A stretch of 64,000 nt of DNA from positions 124,001-188,000 of the forward strand of contig NZ_VTHJ01000006.1 in NCBI RefSeq assembly GCF_008386495.1, in the 5' to 3' direction. A program made the position numbers and the translations under genes. Shown here piece after piece: positions 7,238 to 15,493 of this stretch (positions are counted from its first letter, which is position 1; each line of letters begins with the position of its first letter). Source of the DNA: Streptomyces tailanensis (GTDB lineage Bacteria > Actinomycetota > Actinomycetes > Streptomycetales > Streptomycetaceae). The notes under the pieces are model-generated. The model was not told the origin of the DNA. It saw only the letters and a list, made by a program, of their open reading frames with translations, and did not search any database.

Positions 7238-8280
7238 ATGGCGACGATGAAGTCCGTCCGCACCGCCGGTGTCGGCAAGGTCGAGGCCGTGGACGTCGAG
7301 CGTCCCGTGCCCGGCCCCAGGACGCGCTCGTACGCATACGCGCCTGCGGCATCTGCGGCACCGACGTCACCTTCCTCCGCATGCAAGGCATGCCCGCCCG
7401 CGCCCATCTCGGCGGTGAGATAGTGCCGGTGCCGCTCGGCCACGAGCCGGCCGGCGAGATCGTCGAGCTCGGCGCCGAGGTCACCGGTCTCGCGGTCGGC
7501 GACCGGGTCGTGGTCAACCCGCAGGACGCGCCGACCGGCATCATCGGCTGCGGCGGCCGGTACGGCGGTATGAGCGAGTATCTGCTGATCGAGAACGCCG
7601 AGGTCGGCCGGAGCGTGGCGGTCTTCCCCGACACCGTGCCCTTCGACGTCGCCTCCCTCAACGAGCCCATGGCCGTCGCCCGGCACTGCGTCAACCGTTC
7701 GGAGGCCAAGCCCGACGACAAGGTCGTCGTGTTCGGCGCCGGGCCCATCGGTCTCGGCGCGGCCATCTGGCTGAAGCTGCGCGGCGTCGCGCACGTGGTC
7801 GTCGTCGACGTCATCCCCGCCCGGCTGGAGAAGGCACTGGCCGTGGGCGCGGACGCCGTCATCAACTCCGCAGAGGAGGACGTCGCCGCGCGGCTGACCG
7901 AACTGCACGGCCAGGCCGCCAACGCGCTCGGCCAGCCCCGGCCCGGCACCGACATCTTCATCGACGCCGCCGGGGTCCCCGCCGTCTTCAACACCGTCGT
8001 GGGGTCGGCGAAGTGGCACGCGAAGCTCGTTATGGTCGCGGTGCAGAAGAAGGGCTCGGAGATCGACCTCGGCGGCATGCTGCGCAGCGAGCTGACCCTG
8101 ATCGCCTCGCAGGGCTACCCCACCGAGATCTTCGAGGTCACCCCCGAACTCGTCGAACACCACGAGCGCTTCGCCAAGCTCATCAGCCACCGGATACCCG
8201 CCGACGAGGCCGACCGGGCCTTCGAGCTCGCGCTGACACCGGGGGCGGCGGAGAAGGTGGTCGTGACGTTCGACGAGTAG
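7238..8280 (+). pseudogene. Zinc-type medium-chain alcohol dehydrogenase, frameshifted near the N-terminus
   Basis: The start is the ATG at 7238, after AGAAAGTGGG. Translation reads MATMKSVRTAGVGKVEAVDV...RPVPGP and then leaves the family frame in the run CCCC at 7315-7318. The frame continuing as QDALVRIRACGICGTDVTFL is the correct one to the stop at 8280, so one C seems to be missing. Beyond it are the catalytic zinc Cys (CGICGTD), GHEPAGE, and the cofactor motif GAGPIGLG. The four-cysteine structural zinc loop is absent: the region reads NPQDAPTGIIGCGGRYGG, as in some sorbitol-dehydrogenase-like members. A one-base loss in a homopolymer may be a real mutation or a sequencing error. If real, only an internal start could give a protein, and it would lack the first ~30 residues. 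Confidence 0.75.
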
Positions 8281-8298
8281 GACTGTGACCTGCGCGTC

Positions 8299-9756
8299 CT
8301 ACGACCGGGGGGTCCCGAGCGGCAGTCGGACCGTGAACGTCGTCGTGCCCGGGACGCTGGTCAGGTCGATGGTGCCGCCGTGGGCTCGGATCAGGGAGCG
8401 GGCGACGGCGAGGCCGAGGCCGCTGCCGCCGCGGTCGCGGCTGCGGGCCTTGTCGACGCGGTAGAAGCGGTCGAAGACGCGGGCCTGGTCGTCCGCCGGT
8501 ATGCCGGGGCCGGAGTCGGTGATCCGTACCTCGGTCAGGCCGGACTCGACGGCCACCTCCAGGGCGACCTTCGTGCCGGGCGGGGTGTGCACGGCGGCGT
8601 TGGTGAGGAGGTTGTCGAGGACCTGGCGGACGCGCAACGGGTCGAGACGCAGCCGTACCGGGGCGGAGCCGATCGCCACGGTCAGCGGGTGGTCGGGGCG
8701 GCCGGCGCGGAAGGCGTCCGCGGCCTGGCGCGCGAGCTCCGTCAGGTCCGCCTCCTCCAGCCGCAGCGGGGTCTCGACGTCGGCAGCGTCCAGGCGGGCG
8801 AGCATCAGCAGGTCGTCCAGGAGGACGCCCATCCGGGCGGCCTCGGCGCGCAGCCGGGCCAGGTGCTTGTCGCGTTCCTCGGGGCTGTGGGCGGCGGCGT
8901 ACTGGAAGAGGTCGGCGTAGCCGCGTACGGACATCAGCGGGGTGCGCAGTTCGTGCGAGGCGTCGGCGACGAAGCGACGCAGCCGCTGTTCGGCCTCGGT
9001 GCGGACGGCGAGCGCGTCGTCGATGTGCTCCAGCATGGTGTTGAAGGCGGTGCGCAGTTCCTCGACCTCGGGGCCGCCGTCACGGTTGTCGTGGCGCACC
9101 GACAGCCGCGCGGAATCAGTCAGGTCGTGCGAGGTGATCCCGCGGGCGGTGTGCGCCATGTCGCCCAGCGGTTTCAGTCCGCGCCGCAGCATCGCCCGGC
9201 CGAAGACGACGAGCGCGGCGAGCGCGAGGACGAAGGTGACGACCTGGATCGTGATCAGCTGGTTCACGGTGTCGTCGATGGCGTCCAGAGGCGCGGCGCT
9301 GACGAGGACCACGCCGGGTTCGGCCTCGCAGGCGCGCAACCGGTAGAGGCCCGCGCCCTTGAGGTGCTCGGTGCGGAGGATCTCCGTGTCCAGACCGGCC
9401 TGTGCCCGCGCCAGCGAGGTGAAGTCGTCGACGTCCTCGGGGACGTCGGCGGAGTCTTCGGGGTCGCGCAGCCTGGGGTTGCCGTCCTTCACGTCGTACA
9501 CGGCGTAGTACCAGCGGTAGTACTTCTTCCCCTCCAGGGTGCCGTTGTCCGCGATGCTCTTGGACTGGGCGATCTGGGCGATCTTCAGCTGTTCGTTGAG
9601 CTGCGCCGACAGATAGTCGCGCATGTACATGGTGAGCGCGCTGCCGACGACGGCGAACACGACCAGCGCGAGTGCGCCCAGGCCCAGCGCCAGCCGGGTG
9701 CCCAGGCGCATCGCGCGATAGGTCTCCTTGATCCGGGCGATCACTCGGGCGATCAC
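8299..9756 (-). CDS. Two-component sensor histidine kinase
   Basis: This 485-residue membrane kinase is encoded after its response regulator with a 4-bp overlap. The order is: an N-terminal membrane helix (about residues 22-44), an extracellular sensor region of ~130 residues with no recognised ligand fold, a second helix (VVTFVLALAALVVFG), a HAMP linker, the dimerisation domain with the phospho-acceptor His in ASHELRTPL, and the ATPase domain with N-box NLLTNAAVHT, DSGPGIP and GGSGLGLA. It autophosphorylates and passes the phosphate to the neighbouring OmpR-type regulator. The pair diverges from the ferric-reductase/FMN-protein operon, so that operon is its most likely target and a redox or metal signal is plausible, but the signal is not visible. 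Confidence 0.92.
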   Translation of the reverse strand: MIARVIARIKETYRAMRLGTRLALGLGALALVVFAVVGSALTMYMRDYLSAQLNEQLKIAQIAQSKSIADNGTLEGKKYYRWYYAVYDVKDGNPRLRDPEDSADVPEDVDDFTSLARAQAGLDTEILRTEHLKGAGLYRLRACEAEPGVVLVSAAPLDAIDDTVNQLITIQVVTFVLALAALVVFGRAMLRRGLKPLGDMAHTARGITSHDLTDSARLSVRHDNRDGGPEVEELRTAFNTMLEHIDDALAVRTEAEQRLRRFVADASHELRTPLMSVRGYADLFQYAAAHSPEERDKHLARLRAEAARMGVLLDDLLMLARLDAADVETPLRLEEADLTELARQAADAFRAGRPDHPLTVAIGSAPVRLRLDPLRVRQVLDNLLTNAAVHTPPGTKVALEVAVESGLTEVRITDSGPGIPADDQARVFDRFYRVDKARSRDRGGSGLGLAVARSLIRAHGGTIDLTSVPGTTTFTVRLPLGTPRS

Positions 9757-10460
9757 TCGGTGGCCTGTCGCAGCGCGTATCCGAAGCCTCGTACGGTGTG
9801 GATGAGCGGTTCGCCGCTGTCGTCGAGCTTGCGGCGCAGCCGGCTGACGACCAGCTCGACGACGTTGGAGCGGCCGCCGAAGCCGTACTCCCAGACGTGG
9901 TCGAGGATCTGTGCCTTGGTGAGGACGGTCGGCGACTTGCGCATCAGATAGCGCAGGACCTCGTACTCGGTCGGGGTGAGGGTGAGCAGCTTCTCGCCGC
10001 GGCGTACCTCGCGGGTGTCCTCGTCCATGGTCAGGTCCGCGACCTGGAGCACCGATCGCTGGAAGGCGGGCCCGGCGCTGCGCCGCAGCACGGTCCGCAG
10101 CCGGGCCATCAGCTCCTCCACCGCGAACGGCTTGACCAGGTAGTCGTCGCCGCCCCGGGTGAGACCGGCGACCCGGTCGGCGACACCGTCGCGGGCGGTG
10201 AGGAACACCACGGGCACCATCGTGCCGGACTGGCGCAGCCGGTCGAGCACGCCGAATCCGTCCAGCCCTGGCAGCATCAGGTCGAGGACCACGATGTCGG
10301 GACGGAACTCGGCCGCCTGGCGCAGCGCCTCCTCGCCGGAGTACGCCGTGATCGCGTCCCAGCCCTCGTAGCGGGCGACGGTCGCCACCAGGTCCGCGAT
10401 CGGCGGATCGTCGTCCACCACGAGCAGTCGCACTTTTTCCACGTGCTCATACTGCGTCAC
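9753..10460 (-). CDS. OmpR/PhoB-family response regulator
   Basis: This 235-residue protein has a receiver domain with the acidic pair in VDDDP, the phospho-accepting Asp in VVLDLMLPG, Thr in FLTAR and Lys in LVKPF. It is followed by a winged-helix DNA-binding domain (LTPTEYEVLRYLM...VVELVVSRLRRKLD...IHTVRGFGYAL). It activates or represses transcription when phosphorylated by the kinase encoded immediately downstream (ATGA-type overlap). The start ATG at 10460 faces the ferric-reductase-like gene across a 138-bp divergent promoter region, which is the natural place for its own binding sites, though I see no clear repeated operator there. Confidence 0.93.
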   Translation of the reverse strand: MTQYEHVEKVRLLVVDDDPPIADLVATVARYEGWDAITAYSGEEALRQAAEFRPDIVVLDLMLPGLDGFGVLDRLRQSGTMVPVVFLTARDGVADRVAGLTRGGDDYLVKPFAVEELMARLRTVLRRSAGPAFQRSVLQVADLTMDEDTREVRRGEKLLTLTPTEYEVLRYLMRKSPTVLTKAQILDHVWEYGFGGRSNVVELVVSRLRRKLDDSGEPLIHTVRGFGYALRQATE

Positions 10461-10598
10461 CGACCGTGTCGCCCCATAGCCCGTTCACAGCTCCAACGAA
10501 GATCGATAAGAACATGAAAGTTGTCCGACAGTAAAACGACAGCTCTCGCGCGACAAGCTCGTATTCCCCCACTCGATCAAGGAGCAGGAGCTGTCCCC

Positions 10599-11942
10599 GT
10601 GACCACTGTCCAACAACCCCCCGCGGCGCTGAGCCGCTCGGGAGCTCGTCCCAAAGTGGTCGCCCGCACCGGCCTGTACGCCGTGCTGGCGGCGAACGTG
10701 GCCGTGGTGACCGTCTTCTTCGTCCAGGCGGGCTTCGCCTCGAACGCCCTGATCGTGCTCGGCCGGCTGACCGGTCTCTTCGGCGCGCTGCTCATGGCGT
10801 TCCAGCTGGTGCTGGTGGCCCGGCTGCCGTGGTTCGACCGCCGTATCGGCATGGACCGGCTGACCTCCTGGCACCGCTGGACCGGTTTCTCGGTGCTGTG
10901 GCTGCTGGTGGCGCACGGCGTGTTCATCACCTTCGGGTACGCCCAGTCCTCGGACATGGACCCGGTCAACCAGCTGATCGACCTCGCCGAGACCGTCGAG
11001 GGCGTGCTGCGCGCGATCGTCGCGCTCGGCATCATCATCGTGATCGGCGTGGTCTCGGCCCGCTTCGCCCGGCGCCGGCTCGCCTACGAGACCTGGCACT
11101 TCATCCACCTGTACACGTACGTCGCGGTGGTGCTGGCGTTCACGCACCAGGTCGCGGCGGGTACGACGTTCGCCTCGTCGGAGACGGCCACCGCGTACTG
11201 GTACGGGGTGTGGGGCGTGGCGCTCGCGTCGGTGTTCGTGGGCCGACTCGTGCTGCCGCTGTGGCGCAACTGGCGCCACCAGCTGCGGGTCACCGCCGTC
11301 GTGCCGGAGGCCGACAACGTCGTCTCGGTCTACATGACCGGTCGTGACCTGGACCGGATGCCCGCGCGGGCCGGTCAGTTCTTCCTGTGGCGCTTCATGA
11401 CCCGGGACCGCTGGTGGCAGGCCAACCCGTTCTCGCTGTCGGCGGCGCCCGACGGCAAGCAACTGCGGCTGACCGCGAAGGCGGCCGGCGACGGCTCCGC
11501 CGCCCTGCGGCATGTGAAGGTCGGCACCCGTGTGTTCGCCGAGGGCCCGTACGGCGCCTTCACCGCGATGCACCGCACCCGGCCGGAGTCCGTGCTGATC
11601 GCCGGCGGCGTCGGGGTGACCCCCATCCGGGCCCTGCTGGAGGAGATCCAGGGGCACGCCGTGGTCATCTACCGCGTGGCCACCAACCAGGACGCGGTCC
11701 TCTACACCGAGCTCCAGCAGCTGGCCTTCGACAAGGGCGCCGAGCTGCACCTGGTGTCAGGCCCCGTCAGCCCCGACCTGCTGGCGCCGCGCGAGCTGCT
11801 GCGGATGGTGCCGGACATCGCCGACCGGGACGTGTTCCTGTGCGGGCCGCCGCCGATGATGAAGGCGGTGCTGGGCAATCTGCGCGAGCTGGACGTGCCC
11901 AAGCCGCAGATCCACTTCGAACGCTTCAGCCTGGCTGGATGA
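10599..11942 (+). CDS. Ferric-reductase-like transmembrane flavoprotein (FNR-type oxidoreductase)
   Basis: This 447-residue protein has six predicted membrane helices (about residues 25-210) carrying paired His residues (LTSWHRWTGF, LVAHGVF, TWHFIHLYTY, AFTHQVA) for two hemes. A cytoplasmic FAD domain follows (AGQFFLWRF, NPFSLSAAP) and then an NAD(P)H domain (IAGGVGVTPIRALL, FLCGPPPMM). It moves electrons from NAD(P)H across the membrane. I prefer the GTG at 10599, which has the ribosome site AAGGAGCAGGAG, over an earlier in-frame start at 10521. The next two genes encode an FMN-carrying exported protein and ApbE, so the protein probably feeds electrons to that flavoprotein rather than acting only as an iron reductase. 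Confidence 0.87.
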   Translation: MTTVQQPPAALSRSGARPKVVARTGLYAVLAANVAVVTVFFVQAGFASNALIVLGRLTGLFGALLMAFQLVLVARLPWFDRRIGMDRLTSWHRWTGFSVLWLLVAHGVFITFGYAQSSDMDPVNQLIDLAETVEGVLRAIVALGIIIVIGVVSARFARRRLAYETWHFIHLYTYVAVVLAFTHQVAAGTTFASSETATAYWYGVWGVALASVFVGRLVLPLWRNWRHQLRVTAVVPEADNVVSVYMTGRDLDRMPARAGQFFLWRFMTRDRWWQANPFSLSAAPDGKQLRLTAKAAGDGSAALRHVKVGTRVFAEGPYGAFTAMHRTRPESVLIAGGVGVTPIRALLEEIQGHAVVIYRVATNQDAVLYTELQQLAFDKGAELHLVSGPVSPDLLAPRELLRMVPDIADRDVFLCGPPPMMKAVLGNLRELDVPKPQIHFERFSLAG

Positions 11943-11952
11943 GGAAGACACC

Positions 11953-12669
11953 GTGAAACGAGCGATACCTGCCCTTGTCCTGAGCGCCGCGGCTCTCGTT
12001 CCCGTCTGGCGTTACGCCCCCTCGACCGACACCACAACCACCACGCAGTCCGCCGAGCCGAACCCCTCGGCCTCCGCGTCCGCCGCGGCGGGCTCCAACG
12101 TGGTCGCGGGCACGACCGTCACCACCGAGAAGGGTCCGGTCCAGGTCCAGGCGACCTTCCAGGGCGAGAAGATCACCGCCGTCGAGATGCTCCAGCAGCC
12201 GGACCATCCGCAGACCGAGGCGGCGGTGCCGGTCCTGATCGAGGAGACACTGGAGGCGCAGAGCGCGGACATCGACACCGTCTCCGGCGCGACGCTCACC
12301 AGTGAGGGCTACAAGGAGTCCCTCCAGGCCGCCATCGACGAGAACGCGAAGTCGGCGTCGTCCTCGGACTCCTCCTCGCCGTCCGCCTCCGCCTCGGAGG
12401 AGGCGAGCGCGAGCCAGACCGTCGCGGGCTCGACCGTCGGCACCTCCAAGGGTGACGTCCAGGTCCAGGTGACCTTCGAGGGCGACAAGATCACCGCCGT
12501 GGAGATGCTGAAGCAGCCGAACCACCCGCAGACCGAGGCCGCCGTGCCGGTCCTGATCAAGGAGACGCTGGCGGCGCAGAGCGCCGACATCGACATCGTC
12601 TCCGGCGCGACGATCACGAGCGACGGCTACAAGGAGTCCCTCCAGGCCGCCATCGACGCGAAGGCCTGA
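11953..12669 (+). CDS. Exported protein with two tandem FMN-binding domains
   Basis: This 238-residue protein has an N-terminal export signal or anchor (MKRAIPALVLSAAALVPVW), a Thr/Ser-rich spacer, and then two near-identical FMN_bind domains (about residues 48-132 and 155-238) joined by a Ser/Ala-rich linker. Each ends with the flavinylation motif D-x-V-S-G-A-T (SGAT at 111-114 and 217-220), whose Thr receives FMN through a phosphoester bond. Single-domain forms are common; the doubling here is also obvious at DNA level and looks like an internal duplication. It starts 11 bp after the ferric-reductase gene, and the FMN transferase gene follows 5 bp after its stop. It likely acts outside the membrane as a two-flavin electron carrier. 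Confidence 0.88.
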   Translation: MKRAIPALVLSAAALVPVWRYAPSTDTTTTTQSAEPNPSASASAAAGSNVVAGTTVTTEKGPVQVQATFQGEKITAVEMLQQPDHPQTEAAVPVLIEETLEAQSADIDTVSGATLTSEGYKESLQAAIDENAKSASSSDSSSPSASASEEASASQTVAGSTVGTSKGDVQVQVTFEGDKITAVEMLKQPNHPQTEAAVPVLIKETLAAQSADIDIVSGATITSDGYKESLQAAIDAKA

Positions 12670-12674
12670 TCCGG

Positions 12675-13406
12675 GTGCGCCGCGTCGAACACATCATGGG
12701 TTTCCCGATCTCGCTGCTGATCGAGGACGACGAGAACGGGGCCACGACCGCCGAGGCCGCGGAACCGGCTTTCGACTGGCTGCGCGAGGTCGACGCGCGG
12801 TTCAGTCCGTTCCGTGCCGACAGCGAGGTGTCCCGGCTGGACCGGGGTGAGCTCGCACCGCACGAGCTCAGCCCGGATCTGGTCGAGGTCCTCGATCTGT
12901 GCGAGGAGTACCGGGTGGCGACCGGTGGCGCGTTCGACGTACGGCTGCCGGGGCGTGGGCTCGACCCTTGCGCCATGGTGAAGGGGTGGGCCGTGCAGCG
13001 GGCCGCGGAGCTGCTCACGGCCCGGGGCGCGAAGCGGCTCTGCCTCAACGCCGGTGGTGACGTGGCCGCGACCGGGGGCCCGTGGCGGGTGGGTGTACGC
13101 CACCCCGAGCGGGCCGACCGCCTCTGCACGGTCCTGTCGATCAGCGACGGCGCGGTCGCGACGTCCGCCTGCTACGAACGCGGCGACCACATCTTCGACG
13201 GCCGCACCGGCCGCCCGGCGACGGGCCTGCTGAGCCTGACGGTCGTGGCGCCGACCCTGACGGAGGCCGACGCCACGGCGACGGCCGCGTTCGCGATGGG
13301 CGCCGAGGGTATCGAGTGGGCCGCCGCGAGGGAGGGCTGCGAGGTGTTCGCGGTCGACGCCGACCAGCGGGTCTTCCGCACGCCGGGGCTGCCGGTGGCG
13401 GCCTGA
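12675..13406 (+). CDS. apbE: FAD:protein FMN transferase (ApbE)
   Basis: This 243-residue protein has the ApbE hallmarks: an early M-G-F-P-I-S segment, D-A-R-F-S-P-F-R near residue 38, the conserved P-C-A-M-V-K-G-W-A-V stretch, LCLNAGGD with the metal- and FAD-binding Asp, and a C-terminal H-I-F-D-G-R-T-G-R-P segment. It transfers the FMN part of FAD to a Thr in D-x-x-S/T-G-A-T sequences; the protein encoded just upstream has two such sites and is the obvious substrate. ApbE enzymes are usually lipoproteins or exported, but no signal peptide is seen, so it may modify its partner before export. The GTG at 12675 is the only reasonable start. Confidence 0.9.
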   Translation: MRRVEHIMGFPISLLIEDDENGATTAEAAEPAFDWLREVDARFSPFRADSEVSRLDRGELAPHELSPDLVEVLDLCEEYRVATGGAFDVRLPGRGLDPCAMVKGWAVQRAAELLTARGAKRLCLNAGGDVAATGGPWRVGVRHPERADRLCTVLSISDGAVATSACYERGDHIFDGRTGRPATGLLSLTVVAPTLTEADATATAAFAMGAEGIEWAAAREGCEVFAVDADQRVFRTPGLPVAA

Positions 13407-14808
13407 ATTCGCCGAGACCACCGGGAGCGCCAACGGCCCCACGGCGGCGACCACTTCGGGCACCCCGCGCAAGGGCGGCACCCTGCGGGCCGTGTTCGCC
13501 GGTGCCGGTGCCCAGGAGTCGCTGGACCCGTTCGGCGGGACCTCCCCGGCCGACCTGGTCCGCAACGACGTCATCTACGACTCCCTGTTCGTGCTGAAGA
13601 AGGGGGCGGCCGAGCCCGCGCTCGCCACCGCCGCCGAACCGGCCGCGGACGGTATGTCGTTCACCCTGCGGCTGCGCGAGAACGTGCTGTGGCACGACGG
13701 GTCGGCGTTCACCGCCGAGGACGTGGTCCACAGCTTCCGCTACATGAGTTCGCCGGACCGGGCCGCGCCCAGCGAGCTCCAGATGTACTTCGACATGCAG
13801 AAGGCGACGGTCAAGGACGAGCACACGGTCGAGGTCCGCACCCTGCGGCCCATCGGCGACCCGGCGGTCCTGCTCGCCTCGTTCCCGGCGAAGATGGTCA
13901 AGAACAAGGCGACCGACTTCTCCGCGAAGAACGCGATCGGCACCGGCCCCTACCGGGTCACCGCCTTCGAGGCCGGCCGGGAGACCCGCCTCGCCCGCTT
14001 CGACAAGCACTGGGGCGGTGCTCACCCGCCGACGAACTGGCGTTCTCCAGTGTCTCGGACGCACAGGCCCGGGTGAACGCGGTCCGCACCGGCCAGGCCG
14101 ACTACGCCGGTGACATCCCCTTCAGCACGGCCAAGGCGGGCGTCGGCGGCTCCGGCGTCGAGATCCGCACCGCCGGCACCGACAACCGCACGAGCTTCGC
14201 GTTCGTTCTCAACGCGGGCCGCGCCCCCTTCGACGACCCGAAGGTGCGCCGGGCCGCCCGCCTCGCTGTCGACCGCGCCCAGCTCGTGAACACCGTGCTG
14301 CTCGGCTACGGCGCGACGGCAACGACCTGTTCAGCAAGGGCGCCCGGTACTTCAGCGAGGTCCGCCCGCTCGCCCGGAACCTCGACGAGGCCCGGAAGCT
14401 GGTCAAGGAGGCCGGGGCCGAGGGGACGAAGGTGGTGTGCCGTTCCGCCGAGTACGAGGCGGGCTACAACGACTCCACGAAGCTCTTCGTGCAGCACCTG
14501 CGGGACATCGGTCTGGACGCCGAGGAGCAGATCGTCGGGCTGGCGGAGTTCTTCGAGCCGAAGGCGCTGGAGGCGGCCAACTCGGTGACGTTCTCCAGCG
14601 GTCCGCTGCCGCTGCCCGTCATCTACGGCCGGATCGCCGCGTATCCCTCGCTCGTCCTGCCGGACGACGCGTTCGACTCCGCGCTGCAGAAGGCGATGGC
14701 CGCCACGAAGGAGGCTGACCGGCGTGCCGCCTGGGCCGAGGTGCAGGAGGTGATGGCCGACCGGGGCAACACGGTGGTGTGGGGTCTGGCGGACACGTGC
14801 CCCCATCG
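13405..14808 (+). pseudogene. Peptide/opine ABC transporter substrate-binding protein, broken
   Basis: Three reading frames are needed to follow one family-5 extracellular solute-binding protein. Frame one runs from right after the apbE stop (KGGTLRAVFAGAGAQESLDP...TGPYRVTAFEAGRETRLARFDKHWGG). A shift near 14016-14030 leads to ELAFSSVSDAQARVNAVRTGQ...VNTVLLGYGAT. A second near 14317-14320 leads to NDLFSKGARYFSEVRP...MADRGNTVVWGLADT. The signal peptide and lipobox are missing: coding similarity starts in the linker, fused to the end of apbE. The last ~60 residues are also missing after W-G-L-A-D-T. In the family these proteins capture peptides outside the membrane for import; no permease or ATPase gene is nearby. 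This is a clear relic. Confidence 0.82.
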
Positions 14809-14925
14809 TGTCTGCGCGCAGCTTGCCGGAACAGTTGGAGAGGGATGCACGCGAAGCCCGGGGAGCCATGAACATCCCTACGGCTCAGGTAGGTTGCCGA
14901 TGTCATGGACTACGGCGCGACTGAT

Positions 14926-14938
14926 TATGATCTTGGCC
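14926..14938 (+). promoter_or_regulatory. Possible -10 element of a leaderless transcript
   Basis: TATGAT at 14926-14931 lies 7 nt before the ATG at 14939, the distance at which transcription would start on the A of the start codon. No purine-rich ribosome site precedes that ATG. No convincing -35 hexamer is found at the normal distance, so the promoter call is tentative. Confidence 0.35.
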
Positions 14939-15229
14939 ATGACCGTGCAGAACCCTGACAAAACCCTTTCCCGCAAGCAGAGACTTCAGGAGAAGCAGCG
15001 CCGCCAGTTGGCGGTGGTCGACACCGTCGACAAGGCCGAGGGCAAGGTCCGCAAGGCAGAGGTCGAACTGGCCCTGGCCGTCACCGAGGCAGTGCAGGTG
15101 TTCGGCAGTGAACAGTCCGCCTCCGAGGGGCTCGACATGCCGGTCGAAGCGATCCGGCGCTTCCTCGGCATGGCGCGCGGCGAGGCGGACAGCGCCGACA
15201 ACGTCGCCGAGGCCGCCGACAACTCCTGA
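14939..15229 (+). CDS. Small charged coiled-coil protein of unknown function
   Basis: This 96-residue protein begins MTVQNPDKTLSRKQRLQEKQ and continues with a long Lys/Arg/Glu/Ala helix likely to form a coiled coil (about residues 12-55). A short S-A-S-E-G-L-D-M-P-V-E-A-I-R-R-F-L segment resembling a small helix-turn-helix follows, then an acidic Ala/Asp tail. There is no signal peptide or membrane segment. An upstream ATG in the same frame (14900 region) exists, but the one chosen follows a TATGAT -10-like box at leaderless spacing. It sits directly after the broken solute-binding gene and before an IS605-end-like hairpin, that is, in a rearranged stretch. I do not recognise the family; regulatory or plasmid-derived functions are possible. 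Confidence 0.6.
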   Translation: MTVQNPDKTLSRKQRLQEKQRRQLAVVDTVDKAEGKVRKAEVELALAVTEAVQVFGSEQSASEGLDMPVEAIRRFLGMARGEADSADNVAEAADNS

Positions 15230-15306
15230 ACCTGACGTTCAGTGAGCACGCCACGAACGCCCTCCCACCCACTGGTGTCACTGCCTGTCGCTACGAGCCA
15301 TACCGG

Positions 15307-15392
15307 GGAGGAGGGACGCCGTGACTTTGCCCTGCTCCGCAGGAGTTCGATTCCTCCCCGTCTGAAGGCACGGGCCTCACCCATGGGCGCAG
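15307..15392 (+). repeat. IS200/IS605-end-like hairpin sequence, possible element remnant
   Basis: The stretch contains GATTCCTCCCCGTCTGAAGG followed by CACGGG, a hairpin CCCGT-CTGAAGGC-ACGGG. Preceding it are CTGCTCCGCAGGAG and an upstream CGGGGAGGAGGG that could pair with TCCTCCCCG. Sequences of the type ATTCCTCCCCG-(hairpin) are familiar at the ends of actinobacterial IS605-type elements, which is the reason for the call. No transposase fragment was found and both boundaries are unclear. It fills the 264-bp gap before the SulP gene. Confidence 0.35.
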
Positions 15393-15493
15393 CGGCCCCG
15401 GCAACCGCACCCCACCCCCGCCCGGCCCCGGCGTCGCGGTTCTCCCTCCCCCGGTGGATCCTGAGATCACCGGGCGAAGGTGAAGGGAGACGC

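Noticed and set aside
15337..15362. A tRNA T-arm look-alike (GGAGTTCGATTCCTCC)
   Set aside because: The 5-7-5 stem does not pair properly and no anticodon or D arm precedes it; it belongs to the IS605-end-like hairpin.
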